64,000 nucleotides of DNA from Mycobacterium sp. PSTR-4-N. GTDB taxonomy: Bacteria > Actinomycetota > Actinomycetes > Mycobacteriales > Mycobacteriaceae. The notes under the pieces are model-generated. The model searched no databases, was not told the origin of the DNA, and saw nothing but the letters and a program-made list of their open reading frames with translations. The position numbers were made by a program, and so were the translations under genes. The stretch's first letter is position 1, and each line of letters starts with the position of its first letter. This document shows positions 26,444-33,593 of this stretch, piece by piece. The DNA lies in NCBI RefSeq assembly GCF_022348085.1, contig NZ_JAKRFN010000012.1, forward strand, positions 92,948-156,947, read 5' to 3'.

Positions 26444-26474
26444 CCGGGGACGGACTTGCTTCTCCCGTCCCCGG
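26444..26474 (-). terminator. strong hairpin without T-run
   Basis: A perfect 10-bp stem (CCGGGGACGG at 26444-26453 with CCGTCCCCGG at 26465-26474) and 11-nt loop. It follows the stop of the 48-codon ORF at 26495 by 20 nt on the minus strand. Mycobacterial terminators often lack a T-run. Confidence 0.5.
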
Positions 26475-26494
26475 CCCGGTAGTGCTAGTCAACG

Positions 26495-26641
26495 TCATCG
26501 GCGCGCCAGCTCGACGGTGCGTAGCTGCGCAGTGTGCCGCCCCAGGTGGAGCAGCTTCGCCACCCGCGCCAGCCTCGCCAGCGCAGCCATCCCAGGAACG
26601 AGCGGCAGCAACGACACCGCAATCACGACAGCATCGAACAC
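26495..26641 (-). pseudogene. voltage-sensor-like ion-channel remnant
   Basis: The 48-residue ORF (GTG at 26641) reads VFDAVVIAVSLLPLVPGMAA then LARLARVAKLLHLGRHTAQL. This resembles the S3-S4 helices of a small actinobacterial ion-transport protein (WN.FD.VVI..SLLP..., then LRxARLxRL repeats). Immediately upstream, in another frame (26688 to 26623), a 21-residue stretch DRAVTAAIVANAGV looks like the matching S1 helix. The two pieces and the missing S2 suggest a frameshifted, internally deleted channel gene. A hairpin follows. The family call comes from motif memory only. Confidence 0.4.
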
Positions 26642-26690
26642 ATGACTCCTGCGTTGGCGACGATGGCAGCGGTCACCGCCCGGTCCATGT

Positions 26691-26717
26691 GGGGAAGGCC
26701 CCCTGTGCGGGGGCCTT
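26691..26717 (-). terminator. intrinsic-type hairpin after the minus-strand operon
   Basis: GGAAGGCCCCC-TGTGC-GGGGGCCTTCC forms a perfect 11-bp stem. It begins 6 bp beyond the stop at 26723 of the last gene of the minus-strand operon. Confidence 0.75.
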
Positions 26718-26722
26718 CCTTC

Positions 26723-27070
26723 TCACTCATCGTCGTCATCCTGGGGCTTGACCCATCTCGGGTCAGGCGGCGGCATCCGGCGAGCCTTCTCGCATTCATT
26801 CCTCGCAAACCAGTCATGCGGGTTGGCCTCCGCACGTCGACACCACGCCTCGCCCCACGACCACTGGGGGTGCAGAGGCTTGCCTTGCGCGGCGAGTTCG
26901 GTCCACCACTCGACCCGCAGGTCCGCTGCAGCGGAATACAGTTCATCCAAATCCATTGCGAGTGCTTGATTCGCGCAGGGAACCGTTCGCAGGCAACGCC
27001 ACGGATGCGCCGAGTTGGGGCATGCGCCGCGCGGCGTCGGACAGTCCGGGAACGGCTCCGGGGTCGTCAC
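26723..27070 (-). CDS. element protein, unknown function
   Basis: A 115-residue protein starting at GTG 27070 in a 4-bp overlap with the 27067 stop. It is rich in Trp, Cys, Pro and acidic residues: DCPTPRGACPNSAHPW, YSAAADLRVEWWTELAAQG, GEAWCRRAEANPHDWFARNECE, and an acidic tail QDDDDE. Third gene of a three-gene minus-strand operon closed by a terminator. No family was recognised. The first 38 residues may not be translated if the internal ATG (MDLDELY) is used. Confidence 0.6.
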   Translation of the reverse strand: MTTPEPFPDCPTPRGACPNSAHPWRCLRTVPCANQALAMDLDELYSAAADLRVEWWTELAAQGKPLHPQWSWGEAWCRRAEANPHDWFARNECEKARRMPPPDPRWVKPQDDDDE

Positions 27071-27213
27071 TGCTCCTCCTCGGGATCGTCGTCGAAGTCC
27101 ACGACCTCAACCCAGCCGTCGAAGCTGCTCTCCCCGCGCTGCAACAACTGCTCCTTGAAGTTCTGTTCGTTCATCCGGCGGCGATGCCGCGCATACCGGC
27201 TCTCGCGGCGCAT
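27067..27213 (-). CDS. short basic-acidic element protein
   Basis: A 48-residue protein, MRRESRYARHRRRMNEQNFK then EQLLQRGESSFDGWVEVVDF and an acidic end DDDPEEEQ. The ATG overlaps the upstream stop (TGATG) and the TGA overlaps the downstream GTG, so it is tightly coupled on both sides. The strongly basic N-terminus and acidic C-terminus suggest an inhibitor or adaptor, but the function is unknown. Confidence 0.6.
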   Translation of the reverse strand: MRRESRYARHRRRMNEQNFKEQLLQRGESSFDGWVEVVDFDDDPEEEQ

Positions 27214-27554
27214 CACTGCACTTCCTCGGCGGCAACGACGACGGCGTCGTGGGCGGTCTCGTACCAGTCGCCCAGCGTGGCGTCCTTCGCGTTGACGCGG
27301 TCGGCGAACTTCTGCGCCGCCTCCTCGGTGGTGAAGAATTTGACGACAACACCTTCCTGGTACGCCTTCTTGCCGTCTCGCTGAACATCAACCGCGAACT
27401 TCGTACCGGCGGGTGCCTTGCGCGTGGTCGGTTGGCCACTGCGCCCGGTGGCGGTGAACAACTTGGGCGCGGCCTTCTCCTCGGTGGCGTTGTCCACCTC
27501 GGGGGTGGCGTCGACCTGCCCGCTGCGGCGAGTCTTGGTGGTGGTCGCGGACAT
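27213..27554 (-). CDS. element protein, unknown function
   Basis: A 113-residue protein. The ATG at 27554 is chosen because a perfect AAGGAGG lies 5 nt upstream; an upstream in-frame ATG at 27629 lacks one. The first 60 residues are disordered (Thr/Lys/Arg/Glu-rich) and the rest is ordered (GTKFAVDVQRDGKKAYQEGVVVKFFTTEEAAQKFADRVNAKDATLG). It leads the operon 27554-26723. A TTATAC element about 90 bp upstream, within the 330-bp divergent region shared with the 27885 gene, could be its -10. Confidence 0.7.
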   Translation of the reverse strand: MSATTTKTRRSGQVDATPEVDNATEEKAAPKLFTATGRSGQPTTRKAPAGTKFAVDVQRDGKKAYQEGVVVKFFTTEEAAQKFADRVNAKDATLGDWYETAHDAVVVAAEEVQ

Positions 27555-27884
27555 TTGAGCCTCCTTGGGTGATTGCTGGTGTTGCAGCGTGACCAGCTTG
27601 TGGGTTCTGTGCGTGTTTGCTGCTGCCATGCCAGGTATAACACCGCGAGGTGGGAATTAATGCCGACCATCACCGTCACTTCCAGCCCAAAACCCCTGTG
27701 CCGCAACCACAAAGACCCCGCCACCCGGTAGGGGTAGTTCAAACCACAAGAACTACGCCACCCCACACCAGGTGGTGATGAATCGCTACCCCCGTCACTA
27801 CACGCCGAATTTCGTCCTTTCCGCTGTTCTCGACTGGAATCCCGGACAATTACGTGTAGTTACGTTCTATTCCTGGGAGTTGTT
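27555..27884. promoter_or_regulatory. 330-bp divergent promoter region of the element
   Basis: It separates the leftward operon (27554) from the rightward TerS-like gene (27885). It contains GGTGTTATACCT (minus-strand -10-like TTATAC) and a GGTAGGGGTAGTTC / AAGAACTAC partly palindromic stretch near 27728-27756. No convincing ORF is present. It is a candidate site for satellite induction control. Confidence 0.4.
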
Positions 27885-28283
27885 GTGCCGCGCGCTGATA
27901 CCGCTGTTCGCATGTCACGAGACGCGTGGGTCATGCGACTGTTCCTGTCCGGCCACTCGTACCGCGACATCGGGCTCCACCCCAAGGTGAAGTTGAGTGC
28001 AAAGGGTGTGGGGAATGTGGTTCACCGCTATCTGGCTGAGGCGAACCCGAACCACAACACCCTCGGCCAGCAAGCCAGCGTCGTCTACCTAGAACGACTA
28101 GAGCAGATGTTGCGGGCGGTGTGGCCGCAAGCCGTACGAGGTGACCTCAAGGCGGTGTCGGCGGCGCTGCGCATCCTGGCGCAGGAGGCCCGGTTCCACA
28201 GCCTTGATGCCAGCGCGCCTGGCGTCAGCGTGCTGGCCGACGCAGGGCCGTTAGACGTCTACCGTCAGCGCGGCGGCTCGTGA
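27885..28283 (+). CDS. terminase small subunit-like HTH protein
   Basis: A 132-residue protein. The N-terminal RDAWVMRLFLSGHSYRDIGL and KGVGNVVHRYLAEA form an HTH. The second half, LERLEQMLRAVWPQAVRGDLKAVSAALRILAQEARFHSLDA, is the helical oligomerisation signature common in small terminases (the 'GDLKAV..VLRI...RA.L.GLDAP' pattern). GTG start with GGGAG 5 nt upstream. A TerS without TerL is the classic way a satellite redirects packaging of a helper phage to its own DNA. Confidence 0.7.
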   Translation: MPRADTAVRMSRDAWVMRLFLSGHSYRDIGLHPKVKLSAKGVGNVVHRYLAEANPNHNTLGQQASVVYLERLEQMLRAVWPQAVRGDLKAVSAALRILAQEARFHSLDASAPGVSVLADAGPLDVYRQRGGS

Positions 28284-28555
28284 GTAGCCATGTAAGTTAT
28301 CCACGCTTCGAGTCGGTGCACCATTCGCCAATCCTCTTCGACCGCCTCCTGAGCTGCCTCGGCGGTATCGGCCATTCCCGCTCGTGAGCCGAGAGCTACG
28401 CCGGGCAGCCCTACGGACCAGTTGCCGAGACGCTCGAACTTCCACGCACCGCGATATGGGAAGACTCGGTAGTCGTACTCACCCGCGCCGATACGGTGCG
28501 CGGCGAGCAGACCGTCCCTGGTGTCGGGGTCCTCGAACCAAGCAAGGTCATTCAC
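28265..28555 (-). CDS. element protein, unknown function
   Basis: A 96-residue acidic protein: DLAWFEDPDTRDGLLAAHRI, EYDYRVFPYRGAWKFERLG, then a helix TAEAAQEAVEEDWRMVHRLE. The GTG at 28555 is preferred to the ATG at 28570 because AGGAG lies 6 nt upstream of it. It overlaps the end of the upstream DNA-binding gene and is probably co-transcribed with it. Its 3' end runs 19 bp into the TerS-like gene on the other strand. No family was recognised. Confidence 0.6.
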   Translation of the reverse strand: MNDLAWFEDPDTRDGLLAAHRIGAGEYDYRVFPYRGAWKFERLGNWSVGLPGVALGSRAGMADTAEAAQEAVEEDWRMVHRLEAWITYMATHEPPR

Positions 28556-29216
28556 GGTCGTCTCCTTCATCGCTCGATAGGTAACTGTCCAGTGCGACGA
28601 CAGTCATCAGCTTGTCGCCACCGGCCAGTTGGCGGTCTCGGGCAGCCTGTTGAAGCCTCTGCGTCTCTGCCTGTTTGCGTTTCTCCGCCCTAATGATTGC
28701 TTCCTCAGAGGCCGTCAATTCGGCAATTGCAGCATTGAGGTCACTGCGGGCCTGCGCCCCTTGCCCTGCCTCGACGATTTTGTTCGCGTGTGCTGCTGTC
28801 ATTCTGGCTCGACGAGCGGAGCGTAGGGCGAAAGCGAACGGTCGGGACGCCTTATCGTCCGACTTCGTCTCATTTGCGACAGGCGGCAGAGCGCGGTGCA
28901 CTGTGTCCTTCGAGTGGCCGGTCACCTTCGCGATGTCCCGCAGTGACATCTCGCCGTCGTCCCGCATGGCTTTGAAGACGCGTGTGCGTCCCTCGGGGGT
29001 AAGCCGGAGGGGCAGTTCCCCGAATTCAGCGAAGAGGTAGTCGCAGCATTTAGCGTGATTGAGTGCGAGCCAGACGCGGCCCTTGACCGCTTGAATCAAA
29101 AGCTCTTCTAGCCGCTCAGCACCTAGAAGTGCGGTGGTCCGTATCTCCTCGGTAAGCCGCTTTGCTGACGCTTCTGTTGCGTCATCGGATTGGGGCGTGG
29201 TCATGGCAGCACTCAT
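28548..29216 (-). CDS. HTH DNA-binding protein (ParB/regulator-like)
   Basis: A 222-residue protein. Residues about 25-110 hold a helical region and a clear HTH: GEMSLRDIAKVTGHSKDTVHRAL. A basic linker is followed by a long coiled coil (LNAAIAELTASEEAIIRAEKRKQAETQRLQQAARDRQL). The architecture suggests a dimeric DNA-binding regulator or a partition/replication accessory. The ATG at 29216 is chosen; a later ATG at 29204 is possible. It diverges from the membrane-protein pair at 29372 and may repress it or the satellite's lytic genes. Confidence 0.65.
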   Translation of the reverse strand: MSAAMTTPQSDDATEASAKRLTEEIRTTALLGAERLEELLIQAVKGRVWLALNHAKCCDYLFAEFGELPLRLTPEGRTRVFKAMRDDGEMSLRDIAKVTGHSKDTVHRALPPVANETKSDDKASRPFAFALRSARRARMTAAHANKIVEAGQGAQARSDLNAAIAELTASEEAIIRAEKRKQAETQRLQQAARDRQLAGGDKLMTVVALDSYLSSDEGDDRE

Positions 29217-29371
29217 CTCTCGTTGGTCGAGTCGATGAGCGGATGGTTCGAACCGCTCTTGTTCTAATGCCATGACCGCTGCGGCGAGCCGCATGCCGGG
29301 AACCGGATCCCACATTACCTACGGCCACGGCAATCGGCCATAATCGCTGGTTCCGATGCGAGTATCTATCA

Positions 29372-30106
29372 ATGGGGGACTCGCTTCGCCGACATTGGCA
29401 GCCAATCGCAGGGGTTATGGGGCTGCTCGCGCTTATCTACTTCGCTGGCTTCGGTTTCGGCCAAGGTTGGGGGTCTGACCAGTGGGGGCCGTTCTCTGAG
29501 TGGCTAGCTGGCGCGCTAACACTTGGCGCGGTCGTCGTGGCGCTCCGCGAGTCGGCGCGGGGTCAGCGTGCACGGAGAATTGACCATGAACTCGCGCGGC
29601 GGCGCGAGTGTCTCCACGCACTGGGCGACCTGTGGGGGGCGCTCACCCAATTCGGCCTGGACTTTGTCATGTTCAAGACGTTCTTCGACGACCTACCGGC
29701 GCGGTTCAATGCGAATCTACCCAGGCAAGACGTTCGACAACCCCCTGAATTCAGTAAGCCGCTTGCGGACGAAATCTCGAACCAGTTCGCCGACTTCTGG
29801 AACAAGTGGGTGAAGACTGTCGAGCCGCCGTTGTTCGTCGCACGCGCACTTCTGCATGACACGCCGCTAGACGAAGCGGTGAACGCAATAAGTAAAGACG
29901 TGCGTAACTTGAACAACACCATCATGCCCGCGCTGATGACTTCGGTAGCCGAAGAGGGGCGGCGTCCTGATACGAAACCATTGGACGCCGCCTGGAAGCA
30001 GTTGATGACTCGACGTCAGGTGCACCTCGATTTAGCGCAAGAGCATTTCAGTCTCACGCTCGCCAAAGTCGAGCGGGCGGCGTTGCGCCAACGGCGGCAA
30101 TCGTGA
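29372..30106 (+). CDS. membrane-anchored element protein A
   Basis: A 244-residue protein with two N-terminal membrane helices (about 11-30, GVMGLLALIYFAGFGFG, and 41-59, EWLAGALTLGAVVVALRES), then a roughly 180-residue cytoplasmic helical domain (RARRIDHELARRRECLHALG; NQFADFWNKWVKTVEPPLFV). It shares this design with the next gene, whose start it overlaps by 4 bp. Located at the right end, a typical place for satellite and prophage cargo such as superinfection-exclusion or defence genes. No known family was recognised. Confidence 0.65.
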   Translation: MGDSLRRHWQPIAGVMGLLALIYFAGFGFGQGWGSDQWGPFSEWLAGALTLGAVVVALRESARGQRARRIDHELARRRECLHALGDLWGALTQFGLDFVMFKTFFDDLPARFNANLPRQDVRQPPEFSKPLADEISNQFADFWNKWVKTVEPPLFVARALLHDTPLDEAVNAISKDVRNLNNTIMPALMTSVAEEGRRPDTKPLDAAWKQLMTRRQVHLDLAQEHFSLTLAKVERAALRQRRQS

Positions 30107-30606
30107 GTCTCACACAACCAATCGCGACGTTGATCGCATCGGGATTCACGCTTGCCGGGGCGGGAATTGCCTTCTGGGCAGTTAATCGACAAATTAAAGC
30201 AGCTGCGCAACAGCAAGAGAAAAATCGACAGGCAGAGTGGGCGCGTACACGGCGCAGCGAAATGTTGGACGTCTTGATGGAGGCGGCGAGGATTGCACGC
30301 CACACTTCTGGCATCGCGACGAACTTCGAACTCCGCGTCGAAGAACCCCAGATGTTCGCTAATGACGCCCAACCGCTGCAGCAACAGCTCGACGAGCTGA
30401 AGAACGACTTCTACGCGCTGGAGGCGGGTCTTCTCGTGGCCAAACTCGACCTTCTTGGGCTAGAAGGTGTGTCCAGCGCGCTGAACGCTCTCGAGGAGGA
30501 AGCGTCAGACGTGGTCCTCCGAATTGAGGCAAAGGACTGGACCGTCTACGAGAAAGAGGAAGCAGTCCTTGCTGCGATCAAGAACGCGCTGAGGCAACCC
30601 GGCTGA
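30103..30606 (+). CDS. membrane-anchored element protein B
   Basis: A 167-residue protein with one N-terminal helix (ATLIASGFTLAGAGIAFWAV) followed by a charged coiled coil (NRQIKAAAQQQEKNRQAEWARTRRSEMLDVLMEAAR) and a further helical domain. GTG start in a GTGA overlap with protein A. The shared 'TM then basic coiled coil' plan suggests that A and B form a complex at the membrane. Host exclusion of other phages is a reasonable hypothesis only. Confidence 0.65.
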   Translation: MSLTQPIATLIASGFTLAGAGIAFWAVNRQIKAAAQQQEKNRQAEWARTRRSEMLDVLMEAARIARHTSGIATNFELRVEEPQMFANDAQPLQQQLDELKNDFYALEAGLLVAKLDLLGLEGVSSALNALEEEASDVVLRIEAKDWTVYEKEEAVLAAIKNALRQPG

Positions 30607-30647
30607 GCGCCGAACTGCACCACCCCCCACGTAAACATATTGCGGCC

Positions 30648-30695
30648 TACATGGCTGCGCCCCTACCTGCGAAGTCCCAGGTGGGGTACATGGCT
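30648..30695 (+). repeat. candidate integrase arm-type sites, right
   Basis: TACATGGCT occurs at 30648-30656 and 30687-30695, 39 bp apart. The second, extended to GGGTACATGGCT at 30684, is identical to 19990-20001 near attL. Confidence 0.6.
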
Positions 30696-30705
30696 GCCTT
30701 GTACT

Positions 30706-30721
30706 AAATGAACTAAAACGT
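30706..30721. repeat. attR core (16-bp direct repeat)
   Basis: AAATGAACTAAAACGT, identical to 19905-19920. It lies 67 bp upstream of dctA. Removing the element would leave a 94-bp intergenic region between the sensor kinase and dctA. Confidence 0.88.
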
Positions 30722-30788
30722 GACCTGGCTCACGCGCTGACTGACCATCTTTTCAGACCACATCGTCACCCGAGTTCGGAGGAAGCAC

Positions 30789-32171
30789 ATGACCACCACC
30801 GTCGACCGGCCCCCCACACCGGACGCGCCGAAGCGGCGCGACCGCACCCACTGGCTCTACATCGCGGTCATCGTCGCGGTGATCGCCGGTGTCGGCGTCG
30901 GGATCGTCACCCCCGAGGTGGGCAAGAGCCTCGGCGTGCTCGGCACGATGTTCGTCGCGCTGATCAAGATGATGATCGCGCCGGTCATCTTCTGCACGAT
31001 CGTGCTGGGCATCGGATCGGTGCGCAGGGCCGCGACCGTCGGCAAGGTCGGCGGGCTCGCATTCGTGTACTTCCTGGCGATGTCGACGTTCGCGTTGGCG
31101 ATCGGTCTGGTCGTCGGCAACCTGCTGCACCCCGGCGCCGGCCTGAACGTCAGCTCGACCACGGCGGCCAAGGGCGCCGAACTCGCCGACAAGGCGCACG
31201 AGGCCGGCGGACTGATGGACTTCGTGCAGGGCATCATCCCCACGTCGATGTTCTCGGCGCTCACCGAAGGCAGCGTGCTGCAGGCGCTGTTCATCGCGCT
31301 GCTCGTCGGATTCGCGCTGCAGGCGCTGGGCAGCACGGGTGAGCCCATCCTGCGTGGTGTCGAGCATCTGCAGAAGCTGGTGTTCAAGGTCCTGAGCATG
31401 ATCCTGTGGCTGGCACCGATCGGTGCGTTCGGCGCGATCGCCAACGTCGTCGGCCAGACCGGCTGGTCCGCGGTGGGGCAGCTGCTGACCCTGATGCTGG
31501 GCTTCTACATCACCTGCGCGATCTTCGTCTTCGGCATCCTCGGCTCCCTGCTGCGCGTGGTCTCCGGGATCTCGATCTTCAAGCTGGTGCGCTACCTCGC
31601 CCGCGAGTACCTGCTGATCGTGTCGACCTCATCGTCGGAGTCGGCCCTGCCCCGCCTCATCGCCAAGATGGAGCACATCGGCGTGGACCGCTCGACCGTC
31701 GGCGTGGTCGTGCCCACCGGCTACTCGTTCAATCTCGACGGCACAGCGATCTACCTGACCATGGCGTCGCTGTTCATCGCCGGGGCGCTGGGCGACCCGC
31801 TGTCGATCCCCGAGCAGATCGGCCTGCTGGTGTTCATGATCGTCGCCTCCAAGGGTGCGGCCGGTGTGACCGGCGCGGGGCTCGCGACGCTGGCCGGCGG
31901 CCTGCAGGCCCACCGCCCCGACCTGCTGGACGGCGTCGGCCTGATCGTCGGCATCGACCGGTTCATGTCCGAGGCGCGTGCGCTGACGAACTTCTCGGGC
32001 AACGCAGTGGCCACGCTGCTGGTCGGGTCGTGGACCCACACGATCGACAGGGCCAAGGTCGACGACGTGCTCGCCGGGCGCGATCCGTTCGACGAGCTGA
32101 CAATGGTCGACGACGGACACGGCTCACGCGTTCAGGAGCCGCAACAGGAGAAGGTCCCTGCCGCGGTGTAG
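30789..32171 (+). CDS. dctA: C4-dicarboxylate:cation symporter DctA
   Basis: A 460-residue DAACS-family symporter with about eight TM helices and two re-entrant loops. Signature segments are FVALIKMMIAPVIFCTIVLGI, the serine-rich loop STSSSESALPRLIAKME and GYSFNLDGTAIYLTMASLFIA. It takes up succinate, fumarate and malate. A GGAGG site precedes the ATG. In the ancestral order it would be divergent from the CitA/CitB-type pair (18322-19893) that probably controls it. The satellite now separates them, leaving 67 bp of native upstream DNA. Confidence 0.93.
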   Translation: MTTTVDRPPTPDAPKRRDRTHWLYIAVIVAVIAGVGVGIVTPEVGKSLGVLGTMFVALIKMMIAPVIFCTIVLGIGSVRRAATVGKVGGLAFVYFLAMSTFALAIGLVVGNLLHPGAGLNVSSTTAAKGAELADKAHEAGGLMDFVQGIIPTSMFSALTEGSVLQALFIALLVGFALQALGSTGEPILRGVEHLQKLVFKVLSMILWLAPIGAFGAIANVVGQTGWSAVGQLLTLMLGFYITCAIFVFGILGSLLRVVSGISIFKLVRYLAREYLLIVSTSSSESALPRLIAKMEHIGVDRSTVGVVVPTGYSFNLDGTAIYLTMASLFIAGALGDPLSIPEQIGLLVFMIVASKGAAGVTGAGLATLAGGLQAHRPDLLDGVGLIVGIDRFMSEARALTNFSGNAVATLLVGSWTHTIDRAKVDDVLAGRDPFDELTMVDDGHGSRVQEPQQEKVPAAV

Positions 32172-32182
32172 GACGCGAGAGG

Positions 32183-32217
32183 AAAGACCCGGTCGGTGCT
32201 TCCCGGCCGGGTCTTTT
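32183..32217 (+). terminator. intrinsic terminator of dctA
   Basis: AAAGACCCGG pairs with CCGGGTCTTTT across a G/C-rich loop, followed by a short T-run, 12 bp after the dctA stop. Confidence 0.8.
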
Positions 32218-32239
32218 CGTTGCGCTCTTTGCGCGAGAA

Positions 32240-32286
32240 GACGCGAACTCGAGCATGTCGCGCGGCGTGTCACTCGAGTTCGCGTC
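32240..32286. repeat. perfect 14-bp inverted repeat between convergent genes
   Basis: GACGCGAACTCGAG (32240-32253) and CTCGAGTTCGCGTC (32273-32286) with a 19-nt loop. It sits between dctA and the convergent thiolase, so it may act as a second, bidirectional terminator. It could also be a dispersed palindrome. Confidence 0.6.
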
Positions 32287-32304
32287 TGGTCGCCGGAAGC
32301 AACC

Positions 32305-33492
32305 TCAGCGGTCGGCGCGCTGATACGCCGTCACGACCGCCGCGCCGCCCAACCCGATGTTGTGCTGCAACGCCGCGGTCACGCCATCGACCTGTCGCTT
32401 GTCGGCGTCACCGCGCAGTTGCCACGTCAACTCGCTGCACTGAGCCAGCCCGGTGGCGCCCAAGGGGTGGCCCTTGGAGATCAGACCGCCCGACGGGTTG
32501 ACCACCCAGCGCCCGCCGTAGGTGGTGTCCTCGTCGTCGATCAGCTTCGGCGCCTCTCCCGGTCCGCACAGGCCCAGGGCTTCGTAGAGCAGCAGCTCGT
32601 TGGCCGAGAAACAGTCGTGCAGCTCGATCACCTGGAAGTCCTGCGGGCCGAGCCCGGACTGGTCGTACACCTTCTGCGCAGCCTGCACGTTCATGTCGTA
32701 GCCGATGATGTTGGCCGCGCTGCCGTCGAAGGTGGAGGCGAAGTCGGTGGTCATCGACTGCCCGACGATCTCCACCGCCCGGCCCGACAGGCCGTGGCGA
32801 TCCACGAACTCCTCACTGGCCAGCACGACGGCCGCCGACCCGTCCGAGGTCGGTGAGCACTGCAGCTTGGTCAGCGGATCGGAGATCATCTTCGCGGCCA
32901 GGATGTCGTCCAGGCTGTACTCGTCCTGGAACTGCGCATACGGATTGTTCACCGAGTGCTTGTGGTTCTTGAAGCCGATCTTGGCGAAGTGCTCGGCGGT
33001 GGTCCCGTACTTCTGCATGTGTTCGCGACCCGCAGCCCCGAACATCCACGGCGCCACCGGGAACTGCATCGCGTCGATGTCGTTGAGCGCGAGGATGTGA
33101 CGCTTCATCGGCGACTCCCGATCGTCGGCGCCGCCGCCGAGTGAGCCCGGCTGCATCTTCTCGAAGCCCAGCGCCAGCACGCAGTCGGCCAGTCCGCCGC
33201 GGATCGCCTGAGCGCCCAGGTACAGCGCTGTCGACCCGGTCGAGCAGTTGTTGTTGACGTTGACGATCGGGATGCCCGTCATCCCCAGTTCGTAGAGCGC
33301 CCGCTGGCCCGACGTCGAGTCGCCCGAGCAGTATCCGACGTAGCCCTGCTCGACCTCGGAGTAGTCGATGCCGGCGTCCTCGAGCGCCTTGGTGCCCGAC
33401 TCGCGCGCCATGTCCGGGTAGTCCCAGCCCTCTCTACGGCCGGGCTTTTCGAACTTCGTCATCCCCACCCCGACCACGAACACTCGCTTCAT
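32305..33492 (-). CDS. lipid-transfer (SCP-x type) thiolase
   Basis: A 395-residue thiolase-fold protein of the mycobacterial lipid-transfer/SCP-x group. The nucleophile is Cys83 in [11 protein letters not shown] and the second active-site motif is [11 protein letters not shown]. The SCP-x-type [12 protein letters not shown] segment replaces the NEAFA motif of degradative thiolases. Members act in side-chain degradation of sterols or branched acyl-CoAs. The ATG at 33492 begins the conserved [12 protein letters not shown]. It is convergent with dctA and divergent from the reductase at 33594. Confidence 0.88.
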   Translation of the reverse strand: MKRVFVVGVGMTKFEKPGRREGWDYPDMARESGTKALEDAGIDYSEVEQGYVGYCSGDSTSGQRALYELGMTGIPIVNVNNNCSTGSTALYLGAQAIRGGLADCVLALGFEKMQPGSLGGGADDRESPMKRHILALNDIDAMQFPVAPWMFGAAGREHMQKYGTTAEHFAKIGFKNHKHSVNNPYAQFQDEYSLDDILAAKMISDPLTKLQCSPTSDGSAAVVLASEEFVDRHGLSGRAVEIVGQSMTTDFASTFDGSAANIIGYDMNVQAAQKVYDQSGLGPQDFQVIELHDCFSANELLLYEALGLCGPGEAPKLIDDEDTTYGGRWVVNPSGGLISKGHPLGATGLAQCSELTWQLRGDADKRQVDGVTAALQHNIGLGGAAVVTAYQRADR

Positions 33493-33593
33493 GAGCTGAT
33501 CCCTTCGCCATTCGCGACCGGCCTGCCGGGCGCTGGTGTACATCTGAGTAGAACACGTTCCAGTTCTATGTCGGCATAGTTGGAGGAGGCGGG

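Larger units (their letters stand above)
19905..30721. mobile_element. integrated phage satellite-like element (10.8 kb)
   Basis: It is bounded by a perfect 16-bp direct repeat, AAATGAACTAAAACGT, at 19905-19920 and 30706-30721. Contents in order: tyrosine integrase beside the left end, a chain of small coupled genes, HK97-type capsid protein, a DUF429-type gene, a minus-strand operon, a TerS-like gene, a DNA-binding gene, and a pair of membrane-anchored proteins beside the right end. No large terminase, portal, tail, lysis or separate protease gene is seen. That is the plan of a capsid-encoding satellite, comparable to phiRv1/phiRv2 of M. tuberculosis. The proteins look less GC-driven than the chromosome, consistent with transfer. 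Confidence 0.9.

Noticed and set aside
31406..32323. 305-codon plus-strand frame overlapping dctA
   Set aside because: Arg/Gly/Asp-rich out-of-frame shadow of dctA, whose transporter motifs are intact.
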